Below, piece by piece: positions 53,817-62,408 of a DNA stretch of 64,000 nt (position 1 is the stretch's first letter; every line of letters starts with the position of its first letter). The DNA lies in assembly GCA_016712315.1 (NCBI GenBank), contig JADJRG010000029.1, positions 248,001-312,000 of the forward strand. The letters run 5' to 3'. Position numbers and translations under genes: made by a program. The stretch is from Nannocystis sp. Lineage in GTDB: Bacteria > Myxococcota_A > Polyangia > Nannocystales > Nannocystaceae. The notes beneath the pieces are model-generated. The model was not told the origin of the DNA. It saw only the letters and a program-made list of their open reading frames with translations, and searched no databases.

Positions 53817-54410
53817 ATGCTCTCGCTCTTGATCTACGGGGTGATCATGCTGATGTTCGCGGTCTCGCTCCGCCGCCCAGCGAAGGCCTTGATCGAGGCC
53901 CGTCGCCAGCACGCGAATTTGCAGCGAGCCCTCGCCGCGTCCGACGAGGTTGGGGAGGACCCCTTCCATCACTTGACGCCGCCGCTGGCGCGTCTGGCTG
54001 AGGAGACGCGGGTGCTGCGGAGCTTGCTTGAGGAGCCGATCCAAGCGGCGCTCGCGTGGCGCAGCGCGGACGACAGCCCGATCCTCTCTAAGGTGGACTT
54101 TGGGGATGGATCGGATCTCGATCGATGCGACGACTTCGATGTCGCGCTAGTCAACGCTCGACAGGCGGTGTGGAGCTGGATCTCGGCGGTGGCGGCGCTG
54201 CCCGAGGCAGATCGCATGCGGCTCGACGAGCTAGGGCTGTCCGACAGGGAGGCGCGAGCGCTCTTGGGCGGGAGCGACGGGCTGCGCCGGGTCAGTCGGA
54301 AGGCTCGGCAAGAGCTCGCGCGGATCGAGGGGCAACTGAGGCCGCTGATGAGCAGCCTCGAGCGGTTCGAATCGGGGTTGGCGCGCAGTCAGGGCTCGAT
54401 CTATCGCTAG
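53817..54410 (+). CDS. Single-pass membrane protein, function unknown
   Basis: A 197-residue protein with one N-terminal membrane helix (MLSLLIYGVIMLMFAVSL) and a mainly helical, charged cytosolic part with coiled-coil tendency (RKARQELARIEGQL). I cannot assign a family. It is probably the last gene of the small operon starting at 52642. Its final codons overlap the 3' end of the convergent PEGA gene by 4 bases. Confidence 0.62.
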   Translation: MLSLLIYGVIMLMFAVSLRRPAKALIEARRQHANLQRALAASDEVGEDPFHHLTPPLARLAEETRVLRSLLEEPIQAALAWRSADDSPILSKVDFGDGSDLDRCDDFDVALVNARQAVWSWISAVAALPEADRMRLDELGLSDREARALLGGSDGLRRVSRKARQELARIEGQLRPLMSSLERFESGLARSQGSIYR

Positions 54411-55420
54411 AAGCGGCCTTGGAGGAAGACCCCGGTGGGGGCGATGGCCGCGCTGATCTTCTCGGACTTCGGCTTGCGGTGGCGGACCAAGAGCAGCACG
54501 CCTGCCGTGATCAGCGCGGCGCCTCCAGCGGCGAGCGCAGCTCCGCCCCAAGAGGTGTTTAGGACCTTCTCGCAGTTGCCCATCGCGTCACGCCGGCCTG
54601 GGACCTCGCAGTAGCTCTTGGGCTCGATCTGGTTGTGGTCGTCGAGGTAGAGCAGGACGATGCCGGCGCCGAGGGCCGCGACGCCGCCGCCGAGGGCGCT
54701 CGCGCCGATCGCTCGCATCTTGGAAGAGGTCGCGCCCCGCTTCAGCTCGAGGTTGAGCTTCTCGGTGACGCCGGCGACGGACGTGATCTCTCGCTCGTCC
54801 GAGACGTAACCGACCTTGGTGACACGGACGCGGTGGAGCCCCGCGACCAGCGGGTGCTCGATCGGAGTCGTCCCCACAGCCTCGCCGTCGATGATGACGG
54901 TCGCTCCAGAGGGGGCGCTGTCGATGACGAGGATGGCTGGGCCGGTGCCCATCGCGTCCAGCTTGGCGCGCATCAAGGCGCCTTGCGAGGCGACTTGGTT
55001 GCCGACCTCGTCGAGGCCGCAGATGTCGCAGCGCTCGTTGCTGCTGGCGACGACTTGGCCGCTCTCGGTGTCGATGAGCTCGAGCGCGACTTCATAGTCC
55101 CGGTTTTTCACGGTGACCTTGGCGCGGACGAGGTAGCCGGCGTCAAGGGTGGTCCGGAGCTTGTCGTAACAGACCTGGCGGTCACAGGGGTTATCGGCGC
55201 GCGCTTCGACGTCGCTCTGCGGCAGCACGGTGAAATTGCCGCGCTCGAGGCCGCTCCGCAGGCTAGCGGTGAGGGCATCGCGGGCGTCACCGCTGAGCGC
55301 CCCCTTCACCTCGAGCGGTAGGATCGCGATCTTGCTGTCCGTCGCGCTCGCCGCTCGGGCAGGCGCGCTGAGGAGTATCCAGGGGAGGAGCAAGAGCCAT
55401 AGCCGCACCGGTGCGCTCAT
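54407..55420 (-). CDS. PEGA-domain secreted/membrane protein
   Basis: A 337-residue protein with a signal peptide (MSAPVRLWLLLLPWILL, ending APARAAS). Residues about 28-165 resemble a bacterial periplasmic domain for sensing or assembling multi-protein complexes (IAILPLEVKGALSGDARDAL), with cysteines that may pair. A PEGA motif follows (about 175-240; DSAPSGATVIIDGEAVGTTP), then two membrane helices (about 255-275 and 305-325). PEGA domains occur on surface-exposed myxobacterial proteins. The start at ATG 55420 has TAGCCT 8 bases upstream. Confidence 0.85.
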   Translation of the reverse strand: MSAPVRLWLLLLPWILLSAPARAASATDSKIAILPLEVKGALSGDARDALTASLRSGLERGNFTVLPQSDVEARADNPCDRQVCYDKLRTTLDAGYLVRAKVTVKNRDYEVALELIDTESGQVVASSNERCDICGLDEVGNQVASQGALMRAKLDAMGTGPAILVIDSAPSGATVIIDGEAVGTTPIEHPLVAGLHRVRVTKVGYVSDEREITSVAGVTEKLNLELKRGATSSKMRAIGASALGGGVAALGAGIVLLYLDDHNQIEPKSYCEVPGRRDAMGNCEKVLNTSWGGAALAAGGAALITAGVLLLVRHRKPKSEKISAAIAPTGVFLQGRF

Positions 55421-55428
55421 CGGGCCGT

Positions 55429-55434
55429 AGGCTA
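55429..55434 (-). promoter_or_regulatory. -10 element of the PEGA protein gene, leaderless arrangement
   Basis: TAGCCT, then 8 bases, then ATG 55420. Confidence 0.5.
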
Positions 55435-55548
55435 TCACTCTTGCTTCGATGAGGTCCGGCTCTGCGACCGCTGACCGGCTCAATTTCGAGCGCGCGGCCG
55501 CTGCTCGGGCCTTGTTCACGAGCGGAGGGCCGGCGAAACTAGCTCGCG

Positions 55549-57876
55549 GTGGCGAAGCGCTCTCCCCAGGTGACAGTCCCGTCGAGTGAGGCTCGCGCCG
55601 GTGATGAGCTCACCATCGATCTCGCGGATCCTGATGAGGACGTTTCAACGCGGCCCGGCCGGCGCGCGGCTGAGGTGACGCCCCGGCCGGCTCGCTTCTC
55701 GCGCGGCGGCGCGTCGACCGCCCCCGCGACCGAGTCGAAGGCTCCCGCGGTGCGTCTGCTGCCGGGTCGACGCGTACCCGGCACCCGCTATCGTCTGGTG
55801 CGGTGGCTCGGTGAGGGCGGCATGGGGGTCGTCTATGAGGCCGAGCACGAGGATATCGAGCGGCGGATCGCGCTGAAGATCCTGAGGCATGAGGCGAGCG
55901 AAGATCCCGCCCAGGCGGCCCGGTTTCGTGAGGAGGCGCGGGCCGCGAGCAAGATCGGCTCGCCGAATATCGTCCAGATCTTCGACTTCGGCGAGCTCCC
56001 AGACGGGCGCCTGATGTTCGTGATGGAGATGCTCGCGGGGCATGGCCTCGATGGCGAGGTCGAGAGCGCTCCGATCGACCAATCCCGGCTGATTGCGATC
56101 CTCCGGCAGGTATGCCGCGGCCTCGCCGCAGCCCACGACGCAGGGATCGTCCACCGTGATATCAAGCCCGACAACGTCATCTTGGTCGCTGAAGGTGGGC
56201 GCCAGGATATTGTCAAGATCGTCGACTTCGGGATCGCGACGATCCTCACGCATGGCAGCGCTGACGTCGCCGCCGCGGGTACGCCGCAGTACATGGCTCC
56301 GGAGCAGATCCTCGGCCAAGGCGCTGATTCTCGGCTCGACATGTACTCCATGGGGTGCATGGCGTACGAGCTGCTGACCGGCAAACCTCCGTTCCCTGAG
56401 GGCGGCGTCGAGGAGATCCTGGCGCGTCACCTGGATACGGCGCCGGTTCCGCCGAGCCGATTGGTCGCTGAAGGGACGATACACCCGGCGATCGAGGCGG
56501 TTGTGCTGCGCTGCTTGGCGAAGAGCCCCGGGCAACGCTACGCGGACATGCGCGACCTCGAGGCCGCGCTGTGTGAGGCTCAGATCGCGGCCGGCCTGCG
56601 TACTGCGTGGGATGACCTGCCGCTGCCTGACGTTGATCCCGAGCGCCGAGCGCTGCTGCTCAGCAAGATGCCGCGCGCAGGGGATGACGCGGGTCCGCGT
56701 CGGCGCTGGCTGTGGCCCGCCTTGGCGCTCGGGAGCACGGTCCTCGCGATCGCGTTGGCGGTGCTGTTGACGATGAACAAGCCGCCTGAGCCGGGTGAGG
56801 AGAAGATCGTCGAGGATCTGGTCGCGGCGGCCGTCGACGCGGGGTCGCGCACGCATTGGGTGTACGGTACCGCGAGCGACCCGCTCGACACCGCCTATCA
56901 CCGGGTGTTGGAGTTGGAAGCGACGACGGGGCCCGCGGCGAAGCTGGCGCGTCAACGGGCAGGGGAGCTGCGCGCGCGCTTCTTCGCTGCGCTCACCGAG
57001 CAGGGAGATCGGTACTGGGATCGACCGAGTGGGAGGGAGTTCGCCGCAGAGTTCTACTCCTGGGCGAGCGTGTTCGCCTTCGATGAGGCGGTCGAGCTCC
57101 ACGCTGAGATCGACGCCGCAGCGGCTGACGCGGCGTTCAAGCGCGCAGGCGTGACGAAGACGATGATCGCGCGGATCCAGCGGCAAGCGGCCGATGGGAC
57201 CTTCAGCGCGGATGAGCTGCAGGTCGCAGAAGAGATCGCGGTGCTGGCCGAGCCAGACGAAGGCGTGCGGGCGGAGAAGCTGGCGAATTCGAACCGCCTG
57301 CCGGTGACGCAGCGGCGCAAGCTGGCCCGTCTGGCGAGCGGCAGAGAGGGGGGAGACGAGGGCGACGAGGGCGACGAGGGCGACGAGGCGGCTGATGCGC
57401 GGATCCCCGCGGCGCCCAAGGAGGAGGTCGTGCCAGGTGCCGTCGCCGCGGAGACGCCAGCTGGGACCGAGCGAGGGGACAGCCCAGAGATCAAACGGAC
57501 CTCGACCGGGCGTGATCCGAAGCAGTCGCGGAAGCTCTCCTCTGAGGCGGCCGCGGCGCTGGCGAAGGGGCAGCGCAAGCAGGCTGAGGGGCTCTTCCAC
57601 CAGGCGCTCGCGTACGACAACCGCAACGGCGCCGCCCTGATCGGCCTCAGCGACATCCACTTCGATCGCAGCGAGTATACGCAGGCGGTGAACTTCGCCG
57701 AGAAGGCGGCGCAGGCGTCACCGCGTAACGGGTCGTATCGGATCCGCTTAGGAGATGCGTACTTCAAGCAGCTCCGCTACGCCGACGCGCGCAGCGAGTA
57801 CGATGTCGCGAAGCAGCTCGGGAGTAAGGAAGCGGATGAGCGGCTGGCGAAGGTCAAGGCGCGGCTTGGCAAGTAG
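55549..57876 (+). CDS. Transmembrane Ser/Thr protein kinase with TPR domain
   Basis: Hanks-type receptor kinase of 775 residues. After a 75-residue unstructured N-terminus the kinase domain (about 80-345) has the Gly loop GEGGMGVVYEAE, ALKILR, HRDIKPDNVIL, DFGIAT and GTPQYMAPEQI, all intact. A membrane helix lies at about 386-408 (WLWPALALGSTVLAIALAVL). The outside part has a GDEG repeat (residues about 604-613) in a low-complexity stretch and ends in TPRs (about 665-770; YDNRNGAALIGLSDIHFDR). The GTG start lacks a clear Shine-Dalgarno sequence. The last 41 bases overlap the barrel gene, so this kinase and the downstream genes form an operon. Confidence 0.92.
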   Translation: MAKRSPQVTVPSSEARAGDELTIDLADPDEDVSTRPGRRAAEVTPRPARFSRGGASTAPATESKAPAVRLLPGRRVPGTRYRLVRWLGEGGMGVVYEAEHEDIERRIALKILRHEASEDPAQAARFREEARAASKIGSPNIVQIFDFGELPDGRLMFVMEMLAGHGLDGEVESAPIDQSRLIAILRQVCRGLAAAHDAGIVHRDIKPDNVILVAEGGRQDIVKIVDFGIATILTHGSADVAAAGTPQYMAPEQILGQGADSRLDMYSMGCMAYELLTGKPPFPEGGVEEILARHLDTAPVPPSRLVAEGTIHPAIEAVVLRCLAKSPGQRYADMRDLEAALCEAQIAAGLRTAWDDLPLPDVDPERRALLLSKMPRAGDDAGPRRRWLWPALALGSTVLAIALAVLLTMNKPPEPGEEKIVEDLVAAAVDAGSRTHWVYGTASDPLDTAYHRVLELEATTGPAAKLARQRAGELRARFFAALTEQGDRYWDRPSGREFAAEFYSWASVFAFDEAVELHAEIDAAAADAAFKRAGVTKTMIARIQRQAADGTFSADELQVAEEIAVLAEPDEGVRAEKLANSNRLPVTQRRKLARLASGREGGDEGDEGDEGDEAADARIPAAPKEEVVPGAVAAETPAGTERGDSPEIKRTSTGRDPKQSRKLSSEAAAALAKGQRKQAEGLFHQALAYDNRNGAALIGLSDIHFDRSEYTQAVNFAEKAAQASPRNGSYRIRLGDAYFKQLRYADARSEYDVAKQLGSKEADERLAKVKARLGK

Positions 57877-58576
57877 CCGCGCGCTCGCGCTCGTAGGGGC
57901 GCTTGGGGTGCTCGGTGCGTCGGTTCCGGCCCTCGCCAAGCGTCCCTCGACAGAGGCGCTGGCAGGGGCGGGGATCGCCGATCCGCGGGCGCCGACACCA
58001 CCTCGTCGCCACCGCTTCCGCTTGGCTTTGCTCACGGACTATGTCCGCGCGACGCAGGCGTGCAGCGCCGCGAGTGACGGCTGTCAGCGCTTCCACTTCG
58101 CGCCGCTGCTGCTCGATCTGGCGTATCAGCTCCAGTTCCTTCGGTATGCGATGCTGCGCGCGAGCTTCGGCTTCGGCGGCAACGCGGGGAACTCGCGCCA
58201 GGCGATGCCCGCGATCATCCAGCCTGGCGTCTATGTCGGCTATCAAGGGGCGATCCTCGGGGCCGCCTTCGGCTACAGCTACATCCATCCGTTCCCGACG
58301 ACGCCGAACGCGACGAACGGGCGCGGCGGGCTCGGACAGCCCGCGCTCACGAACAACCACGTGATCGCGGGCGAGCTCTCCGTGACTACGCGGATCGATC
58401 GTGGCGCCCTGAACTTGGCGCTCCGGGTCGGCGGGATGAAGACGCACCTCCGACACTTCGATCTCGATCGCGTGCGTTGGTTCCCCGTCGTCATCTTCTC
58501 CGCGGGGTGGTTCTTCGGACCGCGAAGATCGCAGGCGAAGGCCCCTTCCCGCGGCGGCGCAAAGCCAATAGAGTAG
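57836..58576 (+). CDS. Predicted outer-membrane/exported protein
   Basis: Unrecognised family; 246 residues from ATG 57836, overlapping the kinase by 41 bases. The signal peptide region (SSRALALVGALGVLGASVPA) could equally begin at TTG 57867, reducing overlap to ten bases. The mature part is beta-rich (ASFGFGGNAGNSRQ; YVGYQGAILGAAFGYSYI) and fits a small barrel. No Shine-Dalgarno sequence is seen. It is followed after 7 bases by the cystathionine beta-synthase gene. Confidence 0.7.
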   Translation: MSGWRRSRRGLASSRALALVGALGVLGASVPALAKRPSTEALAGAGIADPRAPTPPRRHRFRLALLTDYVRATQACSAASDGCQRFHFAPLLLDLAYQLQFLRYAMLRASFGFGGNAGNSRQAMPAIIQPGVYVGYQGAILGAAFGYSYIHPFPTTPNATNGRGGLGQPALTNNHVIAGELSVTTRIDRGALNLALRVGGMKTHLRHFDLDRVRWFPVVIFSAGWFFGPRRSQAKAPSRGGAKPIE

Positions 58577-58583
58577 CCGCGCC

Positions 58584-59969
58584 ATGACCAAGCCGCTGAT
58601 GAAGGGCGCCCACTCGGACGTCACCGCGGCGATCGGCAACACGCCGATCGTCCGCCTCAACCACGTCGTCGAGGACCTCGAGTCCGAGATCTACGTCAAG
58701 ATCGAGTACATGAACCCTGCCGGGTCGATGAAGGACCGCGTGGGCCTCAACATCATCCGCGACGCCGAGCTTCGCGGCATGCTCCAGCCGGGCGGCACGA
58801 TCATCGAGGCGACCAGCGGCAACACCGGCGCGGGGCTGGCGATGGTCGCGGCGACCCGCGGCTATAAGTGCATCTTCGTGATGCCGGATAAGATGTCGCA
58901 GGAGAAGGTCGACGTGCTGCGCGCCTACGGGGCGAAGGTGGTGATCTGCCCGACCGCGGTAGAGCCCAGCGATCCTCGCTCGTACTACTCGGTCGCGCGT
59001 CGCCTGGTCGAAGAGACACCAGGCGCCTTCTACTCGAACCAGTATCACAACCCGGCCAACCCGGAGGCGCACTACGTGAGCACAGCGCCGGAGATCTGGG
59101 AGCAGACGGGCGGCGAGTTCGACGCCTTCGTCGCGGGCATGGGCACGGGTGGGACGATCTCGGGTTGCGGCCGCTACTTCAAGGAGCGGCGACCAGACAT
59201 GAAGCTCGTCGGGGTCGATCCCATCGGCTCCCTGTACTACGAGTACGTCAAGACAGGGCGGCTGACCAAGGCGTTCTCCTACTATGTCGAGGGGATCGGC
59301 GAGGACTTCCTGCCGTCGACGATGAACCTGAGCTTGCTCGACGAGATCGTGCAGGTCGACGACCGCGAGTGCTTCATGATGACCCGCGAGATGGTGCGCC
59401 GGGAGGGGATCTTCTGCGGCGGGTCCTGCGGCGCGGCGGTGATGGGCGCGATCAAGTACGCGCGCGCGCTGAAGTCGCCGAAGCGGATCCTGGTGCTCCT
59501 GCCGGACAGCGCCGGGAAGTACCTGAGCAAGATCTTCAGCGACGAGTGGATGCGGTCGAACGGCTTCCTCGACGACGACACGATCGGCACGGTCGCGCAC
59601 ATCCTCAAGCGCAAGCCGCTGCGGGTGATCACGATCGATACGAAGACGACGGTGCGCCAGGCGATCGGCATCCTGAAGGAGCACGGGATCAGCCAGCTCC
59701 CGGTGCTTGATGAGCACCAGCGGCACTGCGGGATCGTCTCCGAGCTCGATCTGCTCAATTACCTCGTGCAGAACGAGGGCGGCCTCGACCTCCAGATCGG
59801 CGATCTCGTCTCATCCGACTACGCGACGGTGTCGCCGCACACCCGCCTCCAGCTCCTGAAGAACATCTTTAACGACGCGAAGGTGGTCCTGGTGACCGAG
59901 GGCGATCGGCTGCTCGGGGTGCTGACGAAGATCGATCTGATCGACTACCTCGCGTCTGAGCGCAAGTGA
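58584..59969 (+). CDS. Cystathionine beta-synthase
   Basis: PLP enzyme condensing serine and homocysteine to cystathionine, first step of reverse transsulfuration. The 461 residues show PLP-lysine motif NPAGSMKDRVG, phosphate-binding TSGNTGAGLA, GMGTGGTISG and EGIGEDFLP. Two C-terminal CBS-domain repeats (about 338-460; RVITIDTKTTVRQAIGILKE, LVSSDYATVSPHTRLQLLKN) are the site for adenosyl-type regulators in relatives. Presence of these domains and the adjacent gamma-lyase argue for CBS rather than cysteine synthase. Seven bases separate it from the next gene. Confidence 0.94.
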   Translation: MTKPLMKGAHSDVTAAIGNTPIVRLNHVVEDLESEIYVKIEYMNPAGSMKDRVGLNIIRDAELRGMLQPGGTIIEATSGNTGAGLAMVAATRGYKCIFVMPDKMSQEKVDVLRAYGAKVVICPTAVEPSDPRSYYSVARRLVEETPGAFYSNQYHNPANPEAHYVSTAPEIWEQTGGEFDAFVAGMGTGGTISGCGRYFKERRPDMKLVGVDPIGSLYYEYVKTGRLTKAFSYYVEGIGEDFLPSTMNLSLLDEIVQVDDRECFMMTREMVRREGIFCGGSCGAAVMGAIKYARALKSPKRILVLLPDSAGKYLSKIFSDEWMRSNGFLDDDTIGTVAHILKRKPLRVITIDTKTTVRQAIGILKEHGISQLPVLDEHQRHCGIVSELDLLNYLVQNEGGLDLQIGDLVSSDYATVSPHTRLQLLKNIFNDAKVVLVTEGDRLLGVLTKIDLIDYLASERK

Positions 59970-59976
59970 GCGAGAT

Positions 59977-61161
59977 ATGGCCGAGTACATCAAGGATAAG
60001 GACCACCTGCCGGCAGGCGCACGGATCGAGACCTTAGCGATCCACGGCGGGCAGCACCCCGAACCTGTGACGGGTGCCGTGATGCCGCCGATCTTTCAGA
60101 CCTCCACGTACGCGCAAGCTGGCCCGGGCGAGCACAGCGGCTTTGAGTACAGCCGGACGCAGAACCCGACCCGCTTCGCGTTGGAGCGCGCGCTTGCGGC
60201 GCTTGAGGGCGGGCGCTTCGGACTGGCCTTCGGCTCAGGCTGCGCGGCGACGACGACGGTGATCCAGCTCCTGGACGCGGGCGATCACGTGATCGCTGGG
60301 GACGACATCTACGGCGGTACGTTCCGGCTCTTCGACAAGGTGATGCGTCGGCGAGGGAACGATTTTTCGTACGTCGATCCGACGCGCACCGAGAGCGTCG
60401 CGGCTGCGATCACCCCCCGTACGAAGTTGTGCTGGTTGGAGACGCCGACGAACCCGATGTTGAAGCTCGCAGATATCGCGGCGATCGCGGCGATCTGTCG
60501 GGCGCGGGGGGTGCTCCTCTGCGTCGACAACACGTTTATGTCGCCGATCTTTCAGCGACCGCTGGAGCTCGGGGCGGACCTGGTGATGCACAGCACGACC
60601 AAGTATGTCGGCGGCCACTCCGATGTCGTCGGTGGCGCGTTGGTCACGGCTGACGCCGGTTTGGCGGAGCGTCTCGCCTTCTTACAGAATTCATGCGGCG
60701 CGGTTCCAGGGCCGCATGACTGCTACTTGACCCTGCGCGGCCTCAAGACGCTGCCGCTGCGGATGGAGCGTCATCAACAGAACGCGCACGCCGTGGCGGC
60801 CTTCCTCGAGGGACATCCCAAGGTGGAGCGGGTGATCTACCCGGGGCTGAAGAGTCACCCGCAACACGCGCTCGCGAGCGCGCAGATGCTCGGCTTCGGC
60901 GGCATGCTCTCGTTTTATCTGCGCGGCGATCTCGAGGCGGCGTGTCGCTTCCTCAAGGCGGTGCGGGTGTTCACCTTGGCTGAGAGCCTCGGCGGCGTTG
61001 AGAGCTTGATCGAACACCCGGCGATCATGACTCACGCGTCGGTGCCCCGGGAGAACCGCGAGAAGCTGGGGATCCTCGACGGTTTCATCCGCGTGAGCGT
61101 CGGCGTCGAGCACGTCGAGGATCTCCTGGACGATCTGAAGCAGGCGCTGGCGTCGGTGTAG
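59977..61161 (+). CDS. Cystathionine gamma-lyase/synthase family enzyme
   Basis: PLP enzyme of 394 residues (Cys/Met metabolism family). Motifs: AIHGGQHPEPVTGAVMPPIF, EYSRTQNPTRFALE, the PLP lysine in MHSTTKYVGGHSD, ETPTNPMLK and SLGGVESLIEHPA. With the CBS gene 7 bases upstream, gamma-lyase (cystathionine to cysteine, 2-oxobutyrate and ammonia) is most likely; gamma-synthase activity is not excluded. Gly/Ser residues in the ligand loop do not separate the two. A terminator follows. Confidence 0.93.
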   Translation: MAEYIKDKDHLPAGARIETLAIHGGQHPEPVTGAVMPPIFQTSTYAQAGPGEHSGFEYSRTQNPTRFALERALAALEGGRFGLAFGSGCAATTTVIQLLDAGDHVIAGDDIYGGTFRLFDKVMRRRGNDFSYVDPTRTESVAAAITPRTKLCWLETPTNPMLKLADIAAIAAICRARGVLLCVDNTFMSPIFQRPLELGADLVMHSTTKYVGGHSDVVGGALVTADAGLAERLAFLQNSCGAVPGPHDCYLTLRGLKTLPLRMERHQQNAHAVAAFLEGHPKVERVIYPGLKSHPQHALASAQMLGFGGMLSFYLRGDLEAACRFLKAVRVFTLAESLGGVESLIEHPAIMTHASVPRENREKLGILDGFIRVSVGVEHVEDLLDDLKQALASV

Positions 61162-61176
61162 CACCTCGAGAAGGCG

Positions 61177-61206
61177 CGGGGTCGCCGAACAACGCCGGCG
61201 ACCCCG
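61177..61206. terminator. Hairpin terminator between convergent genes
   Basis: An 11-base stem CGGGGTCGCCG/CGGCGACCCCG with a short loop, between the gamma-lyase and the convergent small lipoprotein. No long T-run follows on the + strand, so it may serve both directions. Confidence 0.7.
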
Positions 61207-61226
61207 TCCTCGTGTCTCCCTGACGA

Positions 61227-61619
61227 TTAGGCGGCTGGACGCGGGGGGTTGGCGCGGAAGGTCCACGTGAAGGACGCCTGGCCAGCTCGGCGATCGACTG
61301 GATCAAGCTCGAGGCCGTCGATCGCGTCGACGATGCACTTTCCCAGCCCCTCGGGGGCGGTGGTGCGCTGAGGGTCGATGCTCGGGCTGATGATCTTCCC
61401 GGTCTTCTTTTCGACCTCGAAGTTGATCACGACATCGCCGGCGGTGCTCGGATCGGTCACCAAGGCGACGTCGTAGCAGTCCTTGATGGCTTGATTGCGC
61501 GTCTCGACCAGACTGCGGGTGTCCTTGCGGTAGGTGTCCGCGTCACGGGCGACGCAAGAGCAGCCGGGGGCGACCGCGGAGAGGGCGATGAAGAGGATTG
61601 CGGTGATGGTGGTGCGCAT
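61227..61619 (-). CDS. Small lipoprotein with AgmX/TonB-C-like domain
   Basis: A 130-residue lipoprotein; signal peptide ends VAPGC. Residues 45-125 (NQAIKDCYDVAL; DVVINFEVEKKTGKI; LGKCIVDAIDGLEL) resemble the C-terminal domain seen in AgmX/GltJ proteins, with the same kind of paired cysteines. Function unknown. It lies 12 bases downstream of the OmpA-like gene, in the same direction, so they form an operon. Confidence 0.75.
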   Translation of the reverse strand: MRTTITAILFIALSAVAPGCSCVARDADTYRKDTRSLVETRNQAIKDCYDVALVTDPSTAGDVVINFEVEKKTGKIISPSIDPQRTTAPEGLGKCIVDAIDGLELDPVDRRAGQASFTWTFRANPPRPAA

Positions 61620-61631
61620 GGCTGTGGATCC

Positions 61632-62252
61632 CTAGTTGGCCTTCTCCTCGAGGACCGTCTCTTTGCCGGTCTCGGGGTCGATCTGGACCTTGCGCTGGGT
61701 GATGTCTTGGTCCGTGATGATGAACTCGACGCGGCGGTTCTTCTCGCGGCCGCTCTCGCTGTCGTTGTCGGCGATCGGCTTGGTGATCCCGAAGCCCTGG
61801 GAGCTGAGCATCGCCTTCGGGATCGCGTGGTTCTTGACGAGGTACTCCAGCACCGACTTGGCGCGATCCTGGGAGAGACGCATGTTCTTCTTCGCGTCAC
61901 CTTCGGCTGACGCGTGGCCCTCGATCGAGATCTTCTTGATGTGCGGGTTGGCCTTGATGGTGTCCGCGATCTCCTTGAGCAGGCTGCTGGACTCCTCGCG
62001 GATCGTCGCCTTGTTGACGTCGAACTGGATCTTCTCGTTGATCTCGATCGAGTTGTCTTTGACGACCACACGCTTCGGCTTCTCGGGCGGTGGTGGCTCG
62101 GGCGGCAGAGGAGGCGGGTCGCCGACGATGGTCAGAGCGCTCTTATCTTCGAAGACGATCGGCGCGCAGGCTCCGAGGAGGGCGATCAAGCCTGCGAGCG
62201 CGACGGTGCAATTGCCACGGCGAGTTCGGCCGCGGGGGCGATGGAGGGTCAT
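61632..62252 (-). CDS. OmpA-family peptidoglycan-binding lipoprotein
   Basis: Outer-membrane lipoprotein of 206 residues. Start ATG 62252 has GGAG upstream; a longer frame to 62348 lacks conservation. Signal peptide ends LLGAC, then a Pro-rich segment and the OmpA domain (about 65-190) with the NxxLSxxRA-type motif (NMRLSQDRAKSVLEYLVKN), SIEGHASAEGD and GREKNRRVEF, which bind the diaminopimelate of peptidoglycan. The tail contains ITDQDITQRKVQID. Probably links outer membrane to cell wall. Confidence 0.92.
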   Translation of the reverse strand: MTLHRPRGRTRRGNCTVALAGLIALLGACAPIVFEDKSALTIVGDPPPLPPEPPPPEKPKRVVVKDNSIEINEKIQFDVNKATIREESSSLLKEIADTIKANPHIKKISIEGHASAEGDAKKNMRLSQDRAKSVLEYLVKNHAIPKAMLSSQGFGITKPIADNDSESGREKNRRVEFIITDQDITQRKVQIDPETGKETVLEEKAN

Positions 62253-62396
62253 AGGAGCTCCGTGCTGTTGTTTTCTAGGGTCAGGGGCGCGTGAGGGCGT
62301 TTCCTGCTGACGTGGCGGATAATTGGTCCATGTGCGTGATTTCGTCAAGGCGCGCGCGTGTCTGAGATCCGGCTCGCCCGTGAGGACCTCCCGGAG

Positions 62397-62402
62397 TAGC
62401 CT
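62397..62402 (+). promoter_or_regulatory. -10 element of the following outer-membrane protein gene, leaderless arrangement
   Basis: TAGCCT, then 6 bases, then ATG 62409. Confidence 0.55.
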
Positions 62403-62408
62403 GCACCC

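Noticed and set aside
57361..57390. GDEG-coding repeat in the kinase gene as a slippage/phase-variation tract
   Set aside because: The repeat unit is 9 bases (GACGAGGGC), so copy-number change would keep the frame; it is better seen as a low-complexity linker.
55645..57660. 671-codon open frame antisense to the kinase
   Set aside because: The kinase motifs on the + strand are unmistakable; the antisense product shows no motif.
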